A DNA stretch of 64,000 bases from Nannobrachium achirus (Eukaryota > Chordata > Actinopteri > Myctophiformes > Myctophidae). A program made the translations under genes and the position numbers. Location: contig OY997643.1 of the NCBI GenBank assembly GCA_963921795.1, positions 9,393,033-9,457,032 on the forward strand. The letters are read 5' to 3'. Below the pieces are notes generated by a model. That model did not search any database. It worked only from the letters and a program-made list of their open reading frames with translations, and had not been told where the DNA came from. Below, one piece after another: positions 43,524 through 55,405 of this stretch (position 1 is its first letter; each line of letters starts with the position of its first letter).

Positions 43524-45731
43524 TAGGGTGGGGGGATAAACATCAAGTTCAAAATTTGAACACACCCATTTGGGACATGATTAACACTATCAATACAAGA
43601 CTTTTGACACCAAAAGTAACTCTGTATCTTGAAAATAACCCCCCACCCCTTGAAAATCAAAAAATACCCCAAAAAGGGGCATTTTCTGCCAATTCCGCCT
43701 GGTATGCATGAGCTATTCTTAATGTTTGCCTATATACTGTTGAATAAATACTTTAAAACTCATTTGGGAATTAATAAACACAATAAATAGAAGAACTGTT
43801 ACACCTCAAAGTAACACTGTACCTTGAAAATAATCCCTCATCCCGCTTTAAAATTAAAGATAACACGAAATAATTTAGTTTTCTGGCTTTTCCACGCATA
43901 CGTAGTCCACGTATGCCGAACACGTCAACATGTACATCGCACTGGGCACGCCTGCCTTCCCCACTGGGTCTGAGTCTCGCCGTGTTACCCGTGCTCTGTT
44001 GGACTTCCTCACGTGGATGTCCCTGCAGTAGCTTCCTTGGCCTCCTGTGAGGATGGCCAAGCCTGCAAGAACCCCCAATGACTGGGGCACCCGGTGATTC
44101 TCATGAGACCGCAGTCGACACCTTGAGTCCTTGAGGGCTACTGAGAGTACTGGGTGAGACTCTGGTGTCTATGGGTGCCCCGCCATACCACACAACGGTG
44201 GGCATCCTCAGATGGTCGGCCATGGCGCGCTGGACAGGGTTCTCCTCCCGCCCTTGGTGCGACTGTCGAACTCCTCCTGCCCCCAGTGCGTCCTGACCAC
44301 GTTTTGGTGCCCGTCAGGGACTGGCCCTCGTACAGCGGGCGTGAGGGGTTGGCGACAATTTTGGCTACCCACCAGACCTGTCTTGAAACACGGACCAAGG
44401 AGTCTAACTCGTGTGTGAGTCGTAGGGCTCACTCGAAAATCGAAACCCTGTGGCACAATTAAAGTGAAGGATGGCCCAGGCTGCCCCAGCTGGGATTGTG
44501 CATGCTCCACACGATGGGACCCGAAAGATGGTGAACTATGGCTGGCTGGTCAAAGCCAGAGGAAACTTTGGTGGAGTCATGACGTGCAACTCGGTCGTCC
44601 GACCTGAGTATAGGGGCAAAAGATGAATCAAACTCTCTAACTAATTGCTCATCACACCCCATTAAAGGTGTTGGTTGATATAAACAGCAGGACCGTGGCC
44701 ATGGAAGTTGGAATCCGTTAAGGAGTGTGTAACAACCTGCCGAATCAACTAGCCCTGAAAATGGATGGCGCTGGAGCGATGGACCCGGCCGTAGTTGGCC
44801 ACGAAATGCCAATATGATGATACGCGATGAGTAGGAGGGCAGCCGCGGGTGCAGATCTTGGTGGTAGCAGCACGTGTTCAAAGGGTTCCATGTGAACCCA
44901 AGGCTCCCACTCGCCATGGCTGAGTCAGATTGGCAGGGCTGTTGTGTGCCGGGTCTTGGCTGTACTAACTATGGGGGTTACAATCACCCCTCCCGACCCC
45001 CCCCCCCCCCCCCCGAAGTGTGAAGCGCGTCTTCACGCTGCAGACCGCTGCACACAACGTCCCTCCATGTCCCTCGTGTCCCTCATGCAAGGATATTACA
45101 GGCACATGCAGAGTGGGGTGGGGTTGCTTGGGCACCTGCCCTTTTGCCTCAAAGTGCACTTTTGGATGCTAAAAACGTTTTTATTCTAAGTTATATATAT
45201 GCTAGCTACTGTACATTTCTGGTGTGAAATGGCACCATGGACCCCACAAAAAGACCACCCCCAAAATCGACACGTGCTGCAGAAGGGCCCATCTGTGTGG
45301 TTCGAACACCTGACCACTCAGTGCCCTCTGCACAGCCCTGCGTACCACTGCCTATATGGCTGAGCCAATTGGCAGGGCTGTTTGTGCGCCGGATCTTGAC
45401 TTTACTAACTATGGGGGCTACACTTGCAGTCAACCAGGAGCCATAATGCATAATGTGAATGTACTTTATTACATTATAACTTTGCAACATCTACCAGGTG
45501 AACCAAAGTCCTCTCTTAAGATTTATTTATATTTTTTTAATGAAAATTGGGGTGAAAAGTGGGAAAAAACATGTCCGATTTAGTTTTTTGGGTGGGGTGG
45601 GGGGTTTATTTCATCCTAGGTACCAACTCCCAATACAAAATATCTCCCAAATGACCCAATGCACCATCACTGAAATGGGCGTAATCATTTTCCAAAGTTT
45701 TTAATTTTAGGCCATTTATCCCCCCACCCTA
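43524..45731. mobile_element. hAT-like element (TAGGGTGGGGGGATAAA ends) nested in foldback copy 2
   Basis: The ends TAGGGTGGGGGGATAAA and TTTATCCCCCCACCCTA are perfect inverted repeats. ATACTAG is duplicated on both sides (43517-43523, 45732-45738), and the other foldback arms show the empty site ATACTAGTGAGAA. A TAGGG start and 7-8-bp duplication fit hAT. The 2.2-kb interior is GC-richer (43900-45100), holds two related segments (44915-44985, 45356-45420), and has no frame I recognise. Confidence 0.8.
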
Positions 45732-46966
45732 ATACTAGTGAGAAATACAACAAGTAAACATCCACTTTAACTTTAAAGTGGGGTTTTAAATGGGTGTTTA
45801 AATGAGAAAATAAGACCATTTACAAATAAAAGTGACAAATAAAATCACACAACAAAATCACACACAAAATGAAATAACAATTTCCCTCAAAGTGCACCAT
45901 ATTGTGATTGTGTGCATGCAAGTTGGTATGATGTGTTTTTACAGGATGGATTTGTCATTGTTCCATGGCAAAATATGATCTACAGAACTCCATCAGCAAG
46001 GCAGTCATATCGTCGAGTGTCACGCTTCAGATATGGCAGGAGTGTACTTAAGTCAAAGTGCTCCTCCCATCCATCAGAGCTTGACATTGCCTTTTTGAGG
46101 CACTTGTCCTTTGGACAAGTATATTTCCCATTAACTTGTCCGGACACAAAAGTCACTTGTCCGGATAAAAATGTTATACATTGAAATAGAATTAATAACA
46201 AAAGGACTGCTAATGAGCCCCATTGCTCCCTCCACTCCATAGTATGGGCAGTCCATAGTCTGCATACAGCACAAAGCTGCTTGGAGCGCCACAGAAAAAG
46301 TGAAACCAAGAGCCACTTGTCCTCATATGCACGGACAACAGGACATGCCCTGTTCCATGTTCCATTGGTTCTATTCTTTCCTCAGGTTCCTTGGCTGTTG
46401 TAAGCAGGTGGCAAGAAATGCACTAGAAAGGTGCCTTGTTGGTCTCAGCAGTTGTACTTCTCTGCTACCAATGCTTAGTCTTGTTCTGTCAAGGTCTTTG
46501 CCTCTAAACATTTTGTTAGATATTGTACTCGGTCAGAAGCCATAACTGCATGTTTAATCCTCACCTGGCCCATGTAGTAATCTCCTGCTGTCTCCAAGGC
46601 ATAGGCCTACAGTATGTGCCTTGATCACTGTCTTAGCTATTGGTACTCAAAGATGAGAGACTGCTTGATGCAGTGGAAGCATGTGCTGATTCTCACCAGT
46701 GCCATACTGCTGCCAAATCTCCTTCATCCCCAGCTTGGAAATAGGGGGTGTAGCAGTTATGCGAAGGAGATTTGGCAGCAGTATGGGGTCCGCTCATAGT
46801 TCCGACATCCCATTATTCCGACCATTAGGTTATTGAAAGTTAGGGATAGGCTTAGTTATAATGGAGTCAGTACATGCAGTCATGCACCATGTGTCAGCCT
46901 TCTCAATCCTATTCAAAATGTCTGGGCCGCCTATGTCATCATCACCAGAGACAACAGAGCTGACAA

Positions 46967-47404
46967 TGGTAAATGGACTGCATTTACAGTATTGCTTTTC
47001 TCCAAAGCGCTTTACTATCCCACTGAGCACGCCGTCTAAAAGTGGTCTAATAGTGGTATAGATTTGAAAGTTTTTTAGTTGTCTAAACTTAGACTAGACG
47101 ACTATTAAAAGTCTATTAGTCGTCTAGTCTAAGTTTAGACAACTAAAAAACGTTCAAATCTATACCACTATTAGACCACTTTTAGACGGCGTGCTTAGTG
47201 GGATGTATTTCACATTCCCCCATTAACACACACATTCACACATACATTCACACCATGAAATCATGCAAGGTGCTAATCAGGAGCAGTTAGGGGTTCAGTG
47301 TCTTGCTCAAGGAACCTTCCATACATAACCAGGAGGAGCCGGGAATTGACCCTGGAACCTTCAGATTCCAAGGCAGCCGTTCTACCTACTGAGCCACTGT
47401 CGCC
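46967..47404 (-). mobile_element. tRNA-derived SINE in foldback copy 2, split by a MITE
   Basis: This is the minus-strand equivalent of 1314-1561: tail GGTAAATGGACTGC at 46967 and head with GGCGACAGTGGCTCAGTAGG near 47404. Its head is better preserved than in copy 1 (recognisable A and B boxes). A 184-bp MITE at 47019-47202 interrupts the tail region. Confidence 0.75.
47019..47202. mobile_element. 184-bp MITE of the CCCA(G/C)T(G/A)AGCA family
   Basis: An almost perfect palindrome with CCCACTGAGCACGCCGTCT at the left, TCTAAGTTTAGAC motifs in the middle, and GTGCTTAGTGGG at the right. AT is duplicated at 47017-47018 and 47203-47204. The interrupted SINE gives the empty site. Confidence 0.85.
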
Positions 47405-48979
47405 CAACAATGTGGGTAGCATTGCCACAGGCTTGATTGGACACCATATTCCGAACACACAGCTGGTGTTCTCCTCAGACACCCAGAATTTGTAAAGTTG
47501 CTGAGGGATGGGTGCGTCTGTCGACTCTGTTAGCTCTGATGATAAGGGGCTGGTGGTGAAGAGATCCCAAAGATTGAACTAGATTGAGGAGGATGACACC
47601 AAGCTGGTGGTACATGTGGAGTCAACTGGCCATTATTACTAAATCTATCCATAACCCTAACCTAATGGACGGAATAATGTGACCCCAGGATTATGAGTGG
47701 ACCCCAGAGAGTCATAGTCTCCTTCGCATTAATGCTATACTACACTGCATACTTCCAAGCACTGGGGATGAAGTAGATCTGGTAGCAGTATGGCTCTAGG
47801 GGCGCAGCGGCACATGCTTCCACAGCGTCAAGCAGTCTCTCATCTTGGAGCACCACTAGCCACGACAGTTATCAAGGCACATATGCCTTGGAGACTGGAG
47901 ATGACTGCATGTGCATGGGCCAGGTGGGGACTAAACATGCAGTTACGGCTTAGCTACAATATCTAACAAACTTTTGAGAGGCAAAGACCTTGACAGAACA
48001 AGACAAAGCATTGGTAGCAGAGAAGTACAACTGCTGAGACCAACACGGCACCTTTCTAGTGCATTTCTTGCCACCTGCTTGCAACAGCCAAGGAACCTGA
48101 GGAAAGACTAGAACCAATGGAACATGGATGGATGCAAGGAACACTTAGATACTCGACAGCTGACTTGCTGATGGAGTTCAGTGCATCACATTTTGGTAAA
48201 TCCATCATGTAAAAACATACTAACTTGGAAGCACACAAACACAATACTGGTGCACTTTGAGAGAAATTGTTATTTAATTTTGTGTGTGCTTTTGTTGTGT
48301 GATTTTTATTTGTCACTTTTATTCGTAAATGGTCTTATTTGCTCATTTAAACACCCATTTACCACCCCCCCCCCCTTTAAAGTTAAATGGGGATGTTTAC
48401 TTGTATGTATTTCTCACTAGTATGTATTTTGTAATAAACAAAACAAACTTATGAAAAAATACTATAAAAGTGCAAGTAATGAACAAAATCGTTTTTGAAA
48501 AATGGCATTGACATTGATATTTCAAAGACAAGATGATCCTTCATGGTCAAAACAATGTCAGAAATGAATTATACATGTCAGAATTAGTTGATTTAGACCT
48601 ATTGCACCTGTTTTTACTCCTAACAATGGCCAAGTTATGGCCACGGTCTTCAGAATAGCAAAATTACCTTGACCATGACCTTCTTAGAGGTCCAAATCAC
48701 CCAAAATGGTCAAAACAATGTCAGAAATGAATTCCCCACACCCCAATTAGTCCAAATAGAGGTATTACATTTGCATATATACCCAGAAACAGAAAAGTTG
48801 GATTTTCATAATAGCCGATGGCAGCCATATTTGATTTGGCCATTGCGCCATTCGTGGCACTATGGCGAACGAGCACCTCGGTGATTTTTCATGTCTAGGG
48901 ACCCACTGACTCAGTTCAGGTGAGAAACTCCCCTAACACCAAATTGCGAGCAGGACTTTAAGCCAGGTACTGGAGTAAT

Positions 48980-49270
48980 TACTTATCCTGCGTTTTACAT
49001 TATATTATGTGTGTTTTCTTACTTCAACAGTAGAAATGACCTACCATTTACCTACTGCTGCAATTGCAACAAAGAAAGATTGTTAGCATACACCGAGCAG
49101 GCTGGTTGACCATTATAGAAAGTTTAGTCAGTGGTATGTTTGTACGTGTGTGAGTGTGACTAATAAACAACAAAGACAATTTTCGTTGTGGTCTGGTTTA
49201 TTTTATGTTGTTATGCAAGGTTGAGTGATTGCAACTGTTTCGTCCATACCAATGGTCCCTGTCAGAGGGT
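48980..49270. other. Gene-free interval
   Basis: Non-coding; no element boundary or RNA gene seen. Confidence 0.35.
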
Positions 49271-49271
49271 G

Positions 49272-50295
49272 AATTAGCCGATCGCTATGCCCCTCCTAAA
49301 GCCGTGCTTGCCCAATGCCACGTTTAGCGACAGGTTACTAAGGCGGGTGCCTTGGCAAGCTGCCATGGCGGCGTGCAGCAATAGCACCCAGCTGCAGACT
49401 AACCTGCCACAAACGTCCAGGAAGAAAACAATAGCCTATACTAAAGTCAGATTAACATACAGTACACAAGTGTTACCAGTTATATTTTCTCATGAAGTGC
49501 TCCTAAATTATTCCCGTGGGTTGGTTTGTGTAGGTCAGTGCAATCCGTTCTGTTTTTGTTTCGGTGTTTGTGACACGGAAGCGAGTGGGTGGGACGTTCG
49601 CGAACGAATCGAGTCTTTTGAACGGCTCTTTGAAATGAACGATATGATTCGGTTCACAGTAGGGAGCCGTTCCTTTCTATGAACAGTGGTGGGAAAAGTA
49701 CTACATTTCTTTACTTAGGTAAACATATCAATACTGCAATCAAGTTTGGAATGTTATTAATGTAGGCTACTAGAGTAAAAGTAAAATAGTATTGGTATCA
49801 AAATGTAGGCTACTTAAAGTACCAATATTAGAACGTACTCATTATGCAGAATGTCCTGTTTCACAGGTTTTCTAATGAGTAAAATGTAGAAAAATCATTT
49901 GCAAATAGCTGATCTACAAGCTCACAATGCATCGCAACGTGACACATTGTGAGCTTGTAGATCACCTATTTTCAAATGCCAGAAATGTATCCAATGGCCA
50001 AAATGTACAGGCCTATTTGGGTGGAAGTGATTTACAATCATAATCAAAATCTACAAAGTAACCAGTAACTAAAATGAGCCAGTCTTTTGAACGGCTCTTT
50101 GAAAGGAACGGATCTCAGAGATCCGGTTCACTTCAAAGAACCATAAATCCCATCTCTATCTAGCAGCCAGACTAGCGGTACACCGATGCGCGCCGCCATG
50201 GCAGCTTGCCAAGTCTGCTGCGTTAGTAACCTGTTGCTAACTTGGCATTGGACGAGGACGGCTTTAGGAGGGGCATAGCGATCGGCTAATTGTGT
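49272..50295. mobile_element. Inverted-repeat element (AATTAGCCGATCGCTATGCC) hosting a hAT-like element
   Basis: ATTAGCCGATCGCTATGCCC at the left is mirrored by GGGCATAGCGATCGGCTAAT at the right. The ~110-bp arms include GCCTTGGCAAGCTGCCATGG-like text mirrored at 50190-50215. The hAT-like element at 49588-50150 lies inside. Confidence 0.7.
49588..50150. mobile_element. hAT-like element (GAACGGCTCTTTGAAA type), copy 2
   Basis: Same organisation as 29766-30317: GGGACGTTCGCGAACGAATC at the left, AACCATAAATCCCATCTCTA at the right, direct copies of GTCTTTTGAACGGCTCTTTG near each end, and a hairpin repeat at 49906-49970. Confidence 0.65.
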
Positions 50296-50879
50296 TAATA
50301 ACCGTGTTATTGAACAATATTCTGAACATGCACCATTTACCATTTTTATGTACATTTTGTTTGCATTTAAGTTCATAAGGTTAACATAAGTATAACTAAA
50401 TGCATTTGAAATCAAATCAAAATTTCATGATTCCAATTCAAAAATAGCAAATATAGCCGATCTGTAAGCTCAAAACGTGTCACGCTGTGCCGCGTTGATC
50501 AGCTATTTTTGCCGGAGATGATGTTTTTGCTCAACAGTAGCAATGCAATGTGGCCCTCTGGAGTGAGTGTGGAACCTCTTGCCAGTCTTTTGTGTTTCAC
50601 ACTGTCGACTAAAACTAGTTTAAATCTTACAGCATTAATTTAGGGTAATAATAATTTAAAAAAGTTACGTAACACTGTCTGTGGCTTTTAATACATATTG
50701 AACCATTAATACCATGATATTCTGCATATTAAAAACTTCTTCTTTTAGATGCATAATTATAATGTGAAAGATAATAAATTAAACATAAAATAAACAGACA
50801 TCACTGCTTTTGAATATGAGTTTATTCACCGAATGAATATGAGCATTATACAATACAATGTTTAAAGTAATGGTACAGT
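50296..50879. repeat. AT-rich interval with hairpin repeat and candidate poly(A) signal
   Basis: A diverged hairpin repeat lies at 50442-50509 (AAAAATAGC...GCTATTTTT arms). On the minus strand AATAAA occurs at 50826-50821 and could end the transcript of C1q gene 2; this is inferred from position only. Confidence 0.4.
50821..50826 (-). terminator. Candidate poly(A) signal of C1q gene 2
   Basis: AATAAA on the minus strand, ~1.17 kb beyond the stop codon at 51995; the intervening 3' region would contain two transposons and a minisatellite. No nearer AATAAA was noticed on that strand. Confidence 0.25.
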
Positions 50880-51431
50880 GGGTGCATTCGGAAATGTGCA
50901 CTCAACGCACTGGTGTGCCATGTTGTCGTTCGTTTATTCGGTGCACTTGGTGCGTTGTCGTTCAGAAATCCAGTGTGTGGAGCACCAGTGTGTTGAGTGC
51001 ACGCACTGAACAACCCTACTCAGAAGTTGGGGTTTGGCGGTGTGGTGCGGTGGTGCGGTGTTCTGATTGGTTGGTTTTCATCGCTGTGTCTCAAGCGCTT
51101 CTCAGCTGTGAACAATGGAGGAAATGACCGCAAAATGCAGCATTTGCAGCTTAATTGGTCGTTTGGGCTTGATAGTTTCACAAACATCAACACGTAAACT
51201 AACAGCAGGTATGCCAATGTTATGAATTACATCTCCTTTCAATATCAACGTTACGTTAGCAACTGCTGCTTTTCAGAAAGTTTACCTTCAGAGTTCAGAG
51301 TGAAAAAGCACACAGCTGCCTGTTAAAACTGGTCGTTCGTAAATAAGCCACACTGAACGCACTCAACAACGCCACGCCCACTGCACTCACTACACTGAGC
51401 ACACACCCGGTGCGGGTTTCCGAACGCACCC
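50880..51431. mobile_element. MITE (GGGTGCATTCGGAAA ends) with 3-bp TSD
   Basis: The ends GGGTGCATTCGGAAA and TTTCCGAACGCACCC are inverted. AGT is duplicated (50877-50879, 51432-51434), and the surrounding minisatellite gives the empty site GGTACAGTAACAGTG. A 3-bp duplication suggests the PIF-Harbinger group, although its usual target is TWA. The open frames inside are not recognised. Confidence 0.8.
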
Positions 51432-51549
51432 AGTAACAGTGTTACATACAATACACTGTATAAAGTAATGGTACTGTAACAGTGTTACATAGAACATACT
51501 GTATAAAGTAATGGTACAGTAACAGTGTTACATAGAATACACTGTATAA

Positions 51550-51965
51550 CAGGGTTCCCCAATTAGTTTTCCCCAGGGGCCGAATTATGTCTAGGGTACC
51601 AAGCCGAAGGCCACACCATGGCGACGGTGACAGTGGCGTTCCCACTACTCCGTTTTGCATTTTTCATTTTAAAAATGATTTAAACTAGTGAAAACAGTCG
51701 ATCTACAAGCACACAACACAACGCCACGCACCGCGAGGCGTTGTGTGCTTGTAGATCTGCTGTTTTCACTACTTTTGTGCGACGGCCTCGTATGATTTGC
51801 AAAAGAACGTACACATTTGGAGATACGAGATTTCCACCCGACAACGACGATATACTAGTGTTGTTGCTGCTCTTATACCACCATTATTACTGGGGTTGGT
51901 GTGGGCCAGACAGTAGCCCCCCGCGGGCCGCAAATGGCCCGCGGGCCGCCTATTGGGGAACCCTG
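51550..51965. mobile_element. hAT MITE (CAGGGTTCCCC ends), copy 2
   Basis: Inverted relative to 39993-40438, with the same ends and a perfect 8-bp duplication CTGTATAA (51542-51549, 51966-51973). The hairpin repeat lies at 51690-51768. Confidence 0.95.
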
Positions 51966-51994
51966 CTGTATAAAGTAATGGTACAGTAACAGTG

Positions 51995-52281
51995 TTACAT
52001 AGAACAGACCAGAACACCACTCCACATGTTGAAGTTGTTTGCGTTATCAAAGAGCCTGCGGTTAGAATGTAATCTCATGTAAACGCTGTCTCTCTGCTCC
52101 AGCTCTAGGATCATTCCATTAGAAATGGATTCAGTCTTTCCATGATTATTGTATCCAGAGTTCCACATGAGTTGCTCATCATTTTTATACATCTTGACAG
52201 AAACAAACTCTTCTGATTTCCCATTGACAGCTGCAGTGAAGATGAAGTGATAAACTCCTTTAACAGGAGCTGTGAAGATAC
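51995..52281 (-). CDS. C1q gene 2, last exon (globular C1q domain)
   Basis: 287 nt from acceptor GTGACAG (phase 1) to stop TAA at 51997-51995. The 94 residues include IFTAPVKGVYHFIFTAAVNG, EEFVSVKMYKNDEQLMWNSG, ESISNGMILELEQRDSVYMR and NNFNMWSGVLVCSM. These are the C-terminal beta strands of the C1q jelly-roll, with the conserved FTAP..GVYxF and the aromatic-rich closing strand. It joins in phase to 56377-56511. The domain forms trimers and binds ligands in the C1q/TNF superfamily. It is the only C-terminal C1q exon in the window. Confidence 0.9.
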
Positions 52282-52287
52282 CTGTCA

Positions 52288-52340
52288 CAATAAACAAACA
52301 AACAAACAAACAAACAAACAAACAAACAAACAAACAAATA
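52288..52340. repeat. AAAC microsatellite at the exon 4 acceptor
   Basis: About 12 AAAC units; on the coding (minus) strand this is (GTTT)n a few bases before the acceptor AG, so it makes up most of the T-rich tract used in splicing. Confidence 0.9.
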
Positions 52341-52452
52341 CATAAATCACAGATTAATAATAAGACCATTACTGCATCAGTATTCATCAAACATTAAAAA
52401 CTGGTCAAACATTAATCTGCCAAATGATTTAAGAAAGTGTCAAACATTGTGA

Positions 52453-52510
52453 AAATAGCTGATCTACAAGCTCACAACGCCTTGTCTTGTGAGCTTGTAG
52501 ATCAGCTATT
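52453..52510. repeat. Hairpin repeat, perfect arms
   Basis: ATAGCTGATCTACAAGCTCA and TGAGCTTGTAGATCAGCTAT pair without mismatch. Here the outer pair is T-A (GCTGATC/GATCAGC) where other copies have A-T (GCAGATC/GATCTGC), a compensated change. Confidence 0.9.
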
Positions 52511-52866
52511 CCCACTTAGCAATAGTCGTCTACTAGCCGGCTAGTCTAAATTTAGACCGAAATTAGCCCTGCTAGAATCGGTCTATTTTAGACCAAATCT
52601 ACACTTTTGGATTTTAATCCATTATTCAATAAATATTGATTCATAAACTATACATTATATATATGATCTCCAACTATTGGATTAAACTAATTAGAATTGC
52701 CATACAGTAGAGTTTATATTTAGACGTCATTTAGACAGCTAATTTTAGACCACATTTAGACGTCTAGAGTCAGCCTATTTTTAGACCCAATCTAGACCTT
52801 TGAATTTTAATCCATTATCAAATAAATATTGATTAATATGATTAATATGCATAAGTTATATATATA

Positions 52867-52912
<46 letters not shown>

Positions 52913-52970
52913 TATATGATCTCCAACTATTGGATTAAACTAATTAGAATTGCCATCCATATAGGCCTAC
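52511..52970. repeat. Probable old member of the CCCACTTAGCA family, with internal duplication
   Basis: CCCACTTAGCAATAGTCGTC follows directly after the hairpin (about 52511), and TCTAAATTTAGAC-type motifs recur as in the 2-bp-TSD family. A ~90-bp segment (GATCTCCAACTATTGGATTA...) occurs twice (about 52660-52705 and 52918-52960). A TA microsatellite lies at 52857-52909. The right end is not clear. Confidence 0.45.
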
Positions 52971-52973
52971 AGT

Positions 52974-53076
<103 letters not shown>

Positions 53077-53085
53077 ATATACTAG

Positions 53086-53190
53086 GATCTCCTTTTAGTT
53101 GACCGTGTACCAGTGAACTGTACTGTCATGAATCTGTACCTTTTCCTATGGAAACTTCTAATAAAGTCTTCAATCAATCAATCAATCTCT
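53086..53190 (+). mobile_element. LINE 3' tail fragment
   Basis: GGATCTCCTTTTAGTTGACC, ACTGTACTGTCATGAATCTG and CTTCTAATAAAGTCTTC followed by (AATC)n match the 3' ends of the LINEs at 11989-13053 and 22608-25030. Only ~100 bp remain, a typical very short 5' truncation. Confidence 0.85.
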
Positions 53191-54935
53191 TTGGGTATGC
53201 AGAATGACATACATTCTGCCGTGGAGTGGAGCATTGGTTTGTAGATCGGCTACTTTTGGCTATTTTTCCATATTTTTTTCCTGGGGGTCCCTGGAGCTCC
53301 GGGCACTGAGGCCGACGCGTGGGTACCACCCCAAGTGATAACTTGTGGTCTGGAAGTGATAACTACCTCCTTCTCTGGCCTCCTGAAAGGTGAGTTTTCA
53401 GGGCAGTTTTGAAGGATGCCAGCGAACTACATGTTTTAACCTGTTAACAATCCTGTATAATTTGCAAAAAACGCCTATACACAGTGTACCCAAAGTAAAT
53501 TGATTGTTGTTTTTAAACCATTTGGAGTATTGCATTGGGCATGGTCTCATTTTGAAGGAAACATTTTGAAGTTTTACCCAGAAATAAATGATCACTCTCT
53601 GTGCAACTGACATTGAGTAATGCAATTTTTAACTTACTGGAATAGCAGGTTTTTAATCCTCGCCTAAATATTTTCAGTAAATAGATGCCTGCATAACACT
53701 GTTATTATCATATAGGAGCTGAAAAACACAATGTGGCCACATTTTGAAGCCTTACCTAGCCCAATTTCAAAGGGCATGATAAAACTACAGAATATGAATA
53801 TTTTACACATGTTTTACTAAGTGTAAGTCTATGCGTTTTCATTTGGAGAGATTTGCATATATAAAAAGGTCAAAAAAGGGGTAATAGACTGGATTTTTTT
53901 ATTTTTTATAATTTTTATTAATTTATTATTATTATTATTTTATGTATTTATTTTACTGACACCCCTAACACTCTTGGTCTGACATGCGGCGCGCTTCTGC
54001 ATATTTACGCACATCCAGTAGTGTTGTTACGCAGGCATTTTTGGGTATTGTAGTTCACTTCAGCCAAAACAAATTAGGCATAATTTTTCTGAGAATTTTA
54101 TTGGCTATAAGATGTGCCAGTCATCAGAACAACCTGTTGCCACTGGCTGAATCTATGGCACAGGAAACATGGCCATGCACCGCCTCTGAACACAGACCAT
54201 TGGTTGCTATTGGGGGGATGGGCAGGACTAGAAGCTCCAATTGGGTGAAATGAAGTGTCAATCGTTTGGGGGGCATTTTGAGCTATGATTCTGAGAGCAA
54301 ACAAAGGGTTATACCGAAAATGTGGACTGGATTTACATGTAAAACACCGTGAAGTATTGTCTTTCGTCGTCATCAGTTTGTATGTCTGCCAATGGGAAAC
54401 AGTGATGGCATGAAGGAAAACATGGTTTGGACTATTTTCAATCAATGGCTTGGATTATGTGTACTTTACACGAACTAAGAACATCATTATTGTGGAAATA
54501 GATCATGTTGGTGGACTAGAAACCATCTCTGAACGTGAGTAGTTACAACTTTATCAACATTTGTTTGTTTATGTATGTCGGACTTCAACGTTGATAGTAG
54601 CGCGAGTTTTGATGCTACACACACCTGGTTTGCAGCTCTGTAATCACAAGACTTGTGGCTTTCTATAGATATGCATGCCCGTGTAGGTGAAACACACGCT
54701 TGCGTGGACGTGAATGTTTGTCAAAGTACGGCCGTTGGGCCCGCCGGCGGGCAGAGAACTGATAACAGGTTAAGGGAAGTAGATTTCACGGTTCACGGCT
54801 TTACAGATGTAAACAAACGATGGATACCGGCTCTAGCATTACATGCTACTGGCATGTCATGAAAAATGGACTTTAGAGTGTCCAAAAAAACCAGATTAAT
54901 GATTATGCAGTCCTGTATGGAACCGTGGTCGGCTA
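53191..54935. other. Gene-free interval in C1q gene 2 intron
   Basis: A lone hairpin-like arm (TTTGTAGATCGGCTACTTTT) is near 53239. The remaining 1.7 kb has short unsupported open frames only. The 53340-54900 portion may be part of an old transposon, but no ends were identified. Confidence 0.35.
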
Positions 54936-55325
54936 CCCAGTAAGCATTTTGAGGTGTATTAGTTGCCTAATAGTCGTGTTTTTATCTTCTACACCACGCG
55001 TTGAAAATCAGTGTTGTAAAGGTCTAGATTTGATATTTTTGACTAGTTGTTTAGTCGGCTATATTTACACGGGTTGCTACATATACCACTATTAGTCGGA
55101 TACAAAAAGTCTACATTTCGCCGTTAGCGGCCGTCGAAAGTAGTGAAAAGTAGGGCGACGGTGGGATTCGATCCACTAATCTCTGACACTCAAGTCGGCG
55201 ACGTTATCCACTCAGCCATCAATGCTGATATGATAGTATAGACTTTCTGGCCGTATTAAAAGGTGACATTGCCCACCTGTGTTCATTTTAGTGTAGTGCA
55301 CATTGTTGAGGAAACTAAATGTTAG

Positions 55326-55405
<80 letters not shown>

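Larger units (their letters stand above)
42969..48974. mobile_element. Giant foldback DNA transposon, copy 2 (complete, two nested insertions)
   Basis: The left end CTCCAGTACCTGGCTTAAAG and right end CTTTAAGCCAGGTACTGGAG are inverted, flanked by TA on both sides. The arms pair over ~1.3 kb each once the insertions at 43524-45731 and 47019-47202 are set aside; the remaining length is about 3.6 kb, close to copy 1. The central segment with its SINE lies in the opposite orientation relative to copy 1. The arms contain broken frames with EAKTLTEQD-like text also seen in copy 1; the product is not recognised and no transposase was identified. Confidence 0.85.
50866..52005. repeat. 43-bp minisatellite interrupted by two transposons
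   Basis: Units of AGTAATGGTACAGTAACAGT followed by GTTACATAGAATACACTGTATAA occur at 50866-50879, 51432-51549 and 51966-52005. The gaps are exactly the elements at 50880-51431 and 51550-51965. Confidence 0.85.

Noticed and set aside
45290-45365. tRNA-like segment (GGTTCGAAC on the minus strand) near 45300
   Set aside because: Only a weak B box and a GGCTGAGCCA-like A box were seen, with no convincing fold or SINE body.
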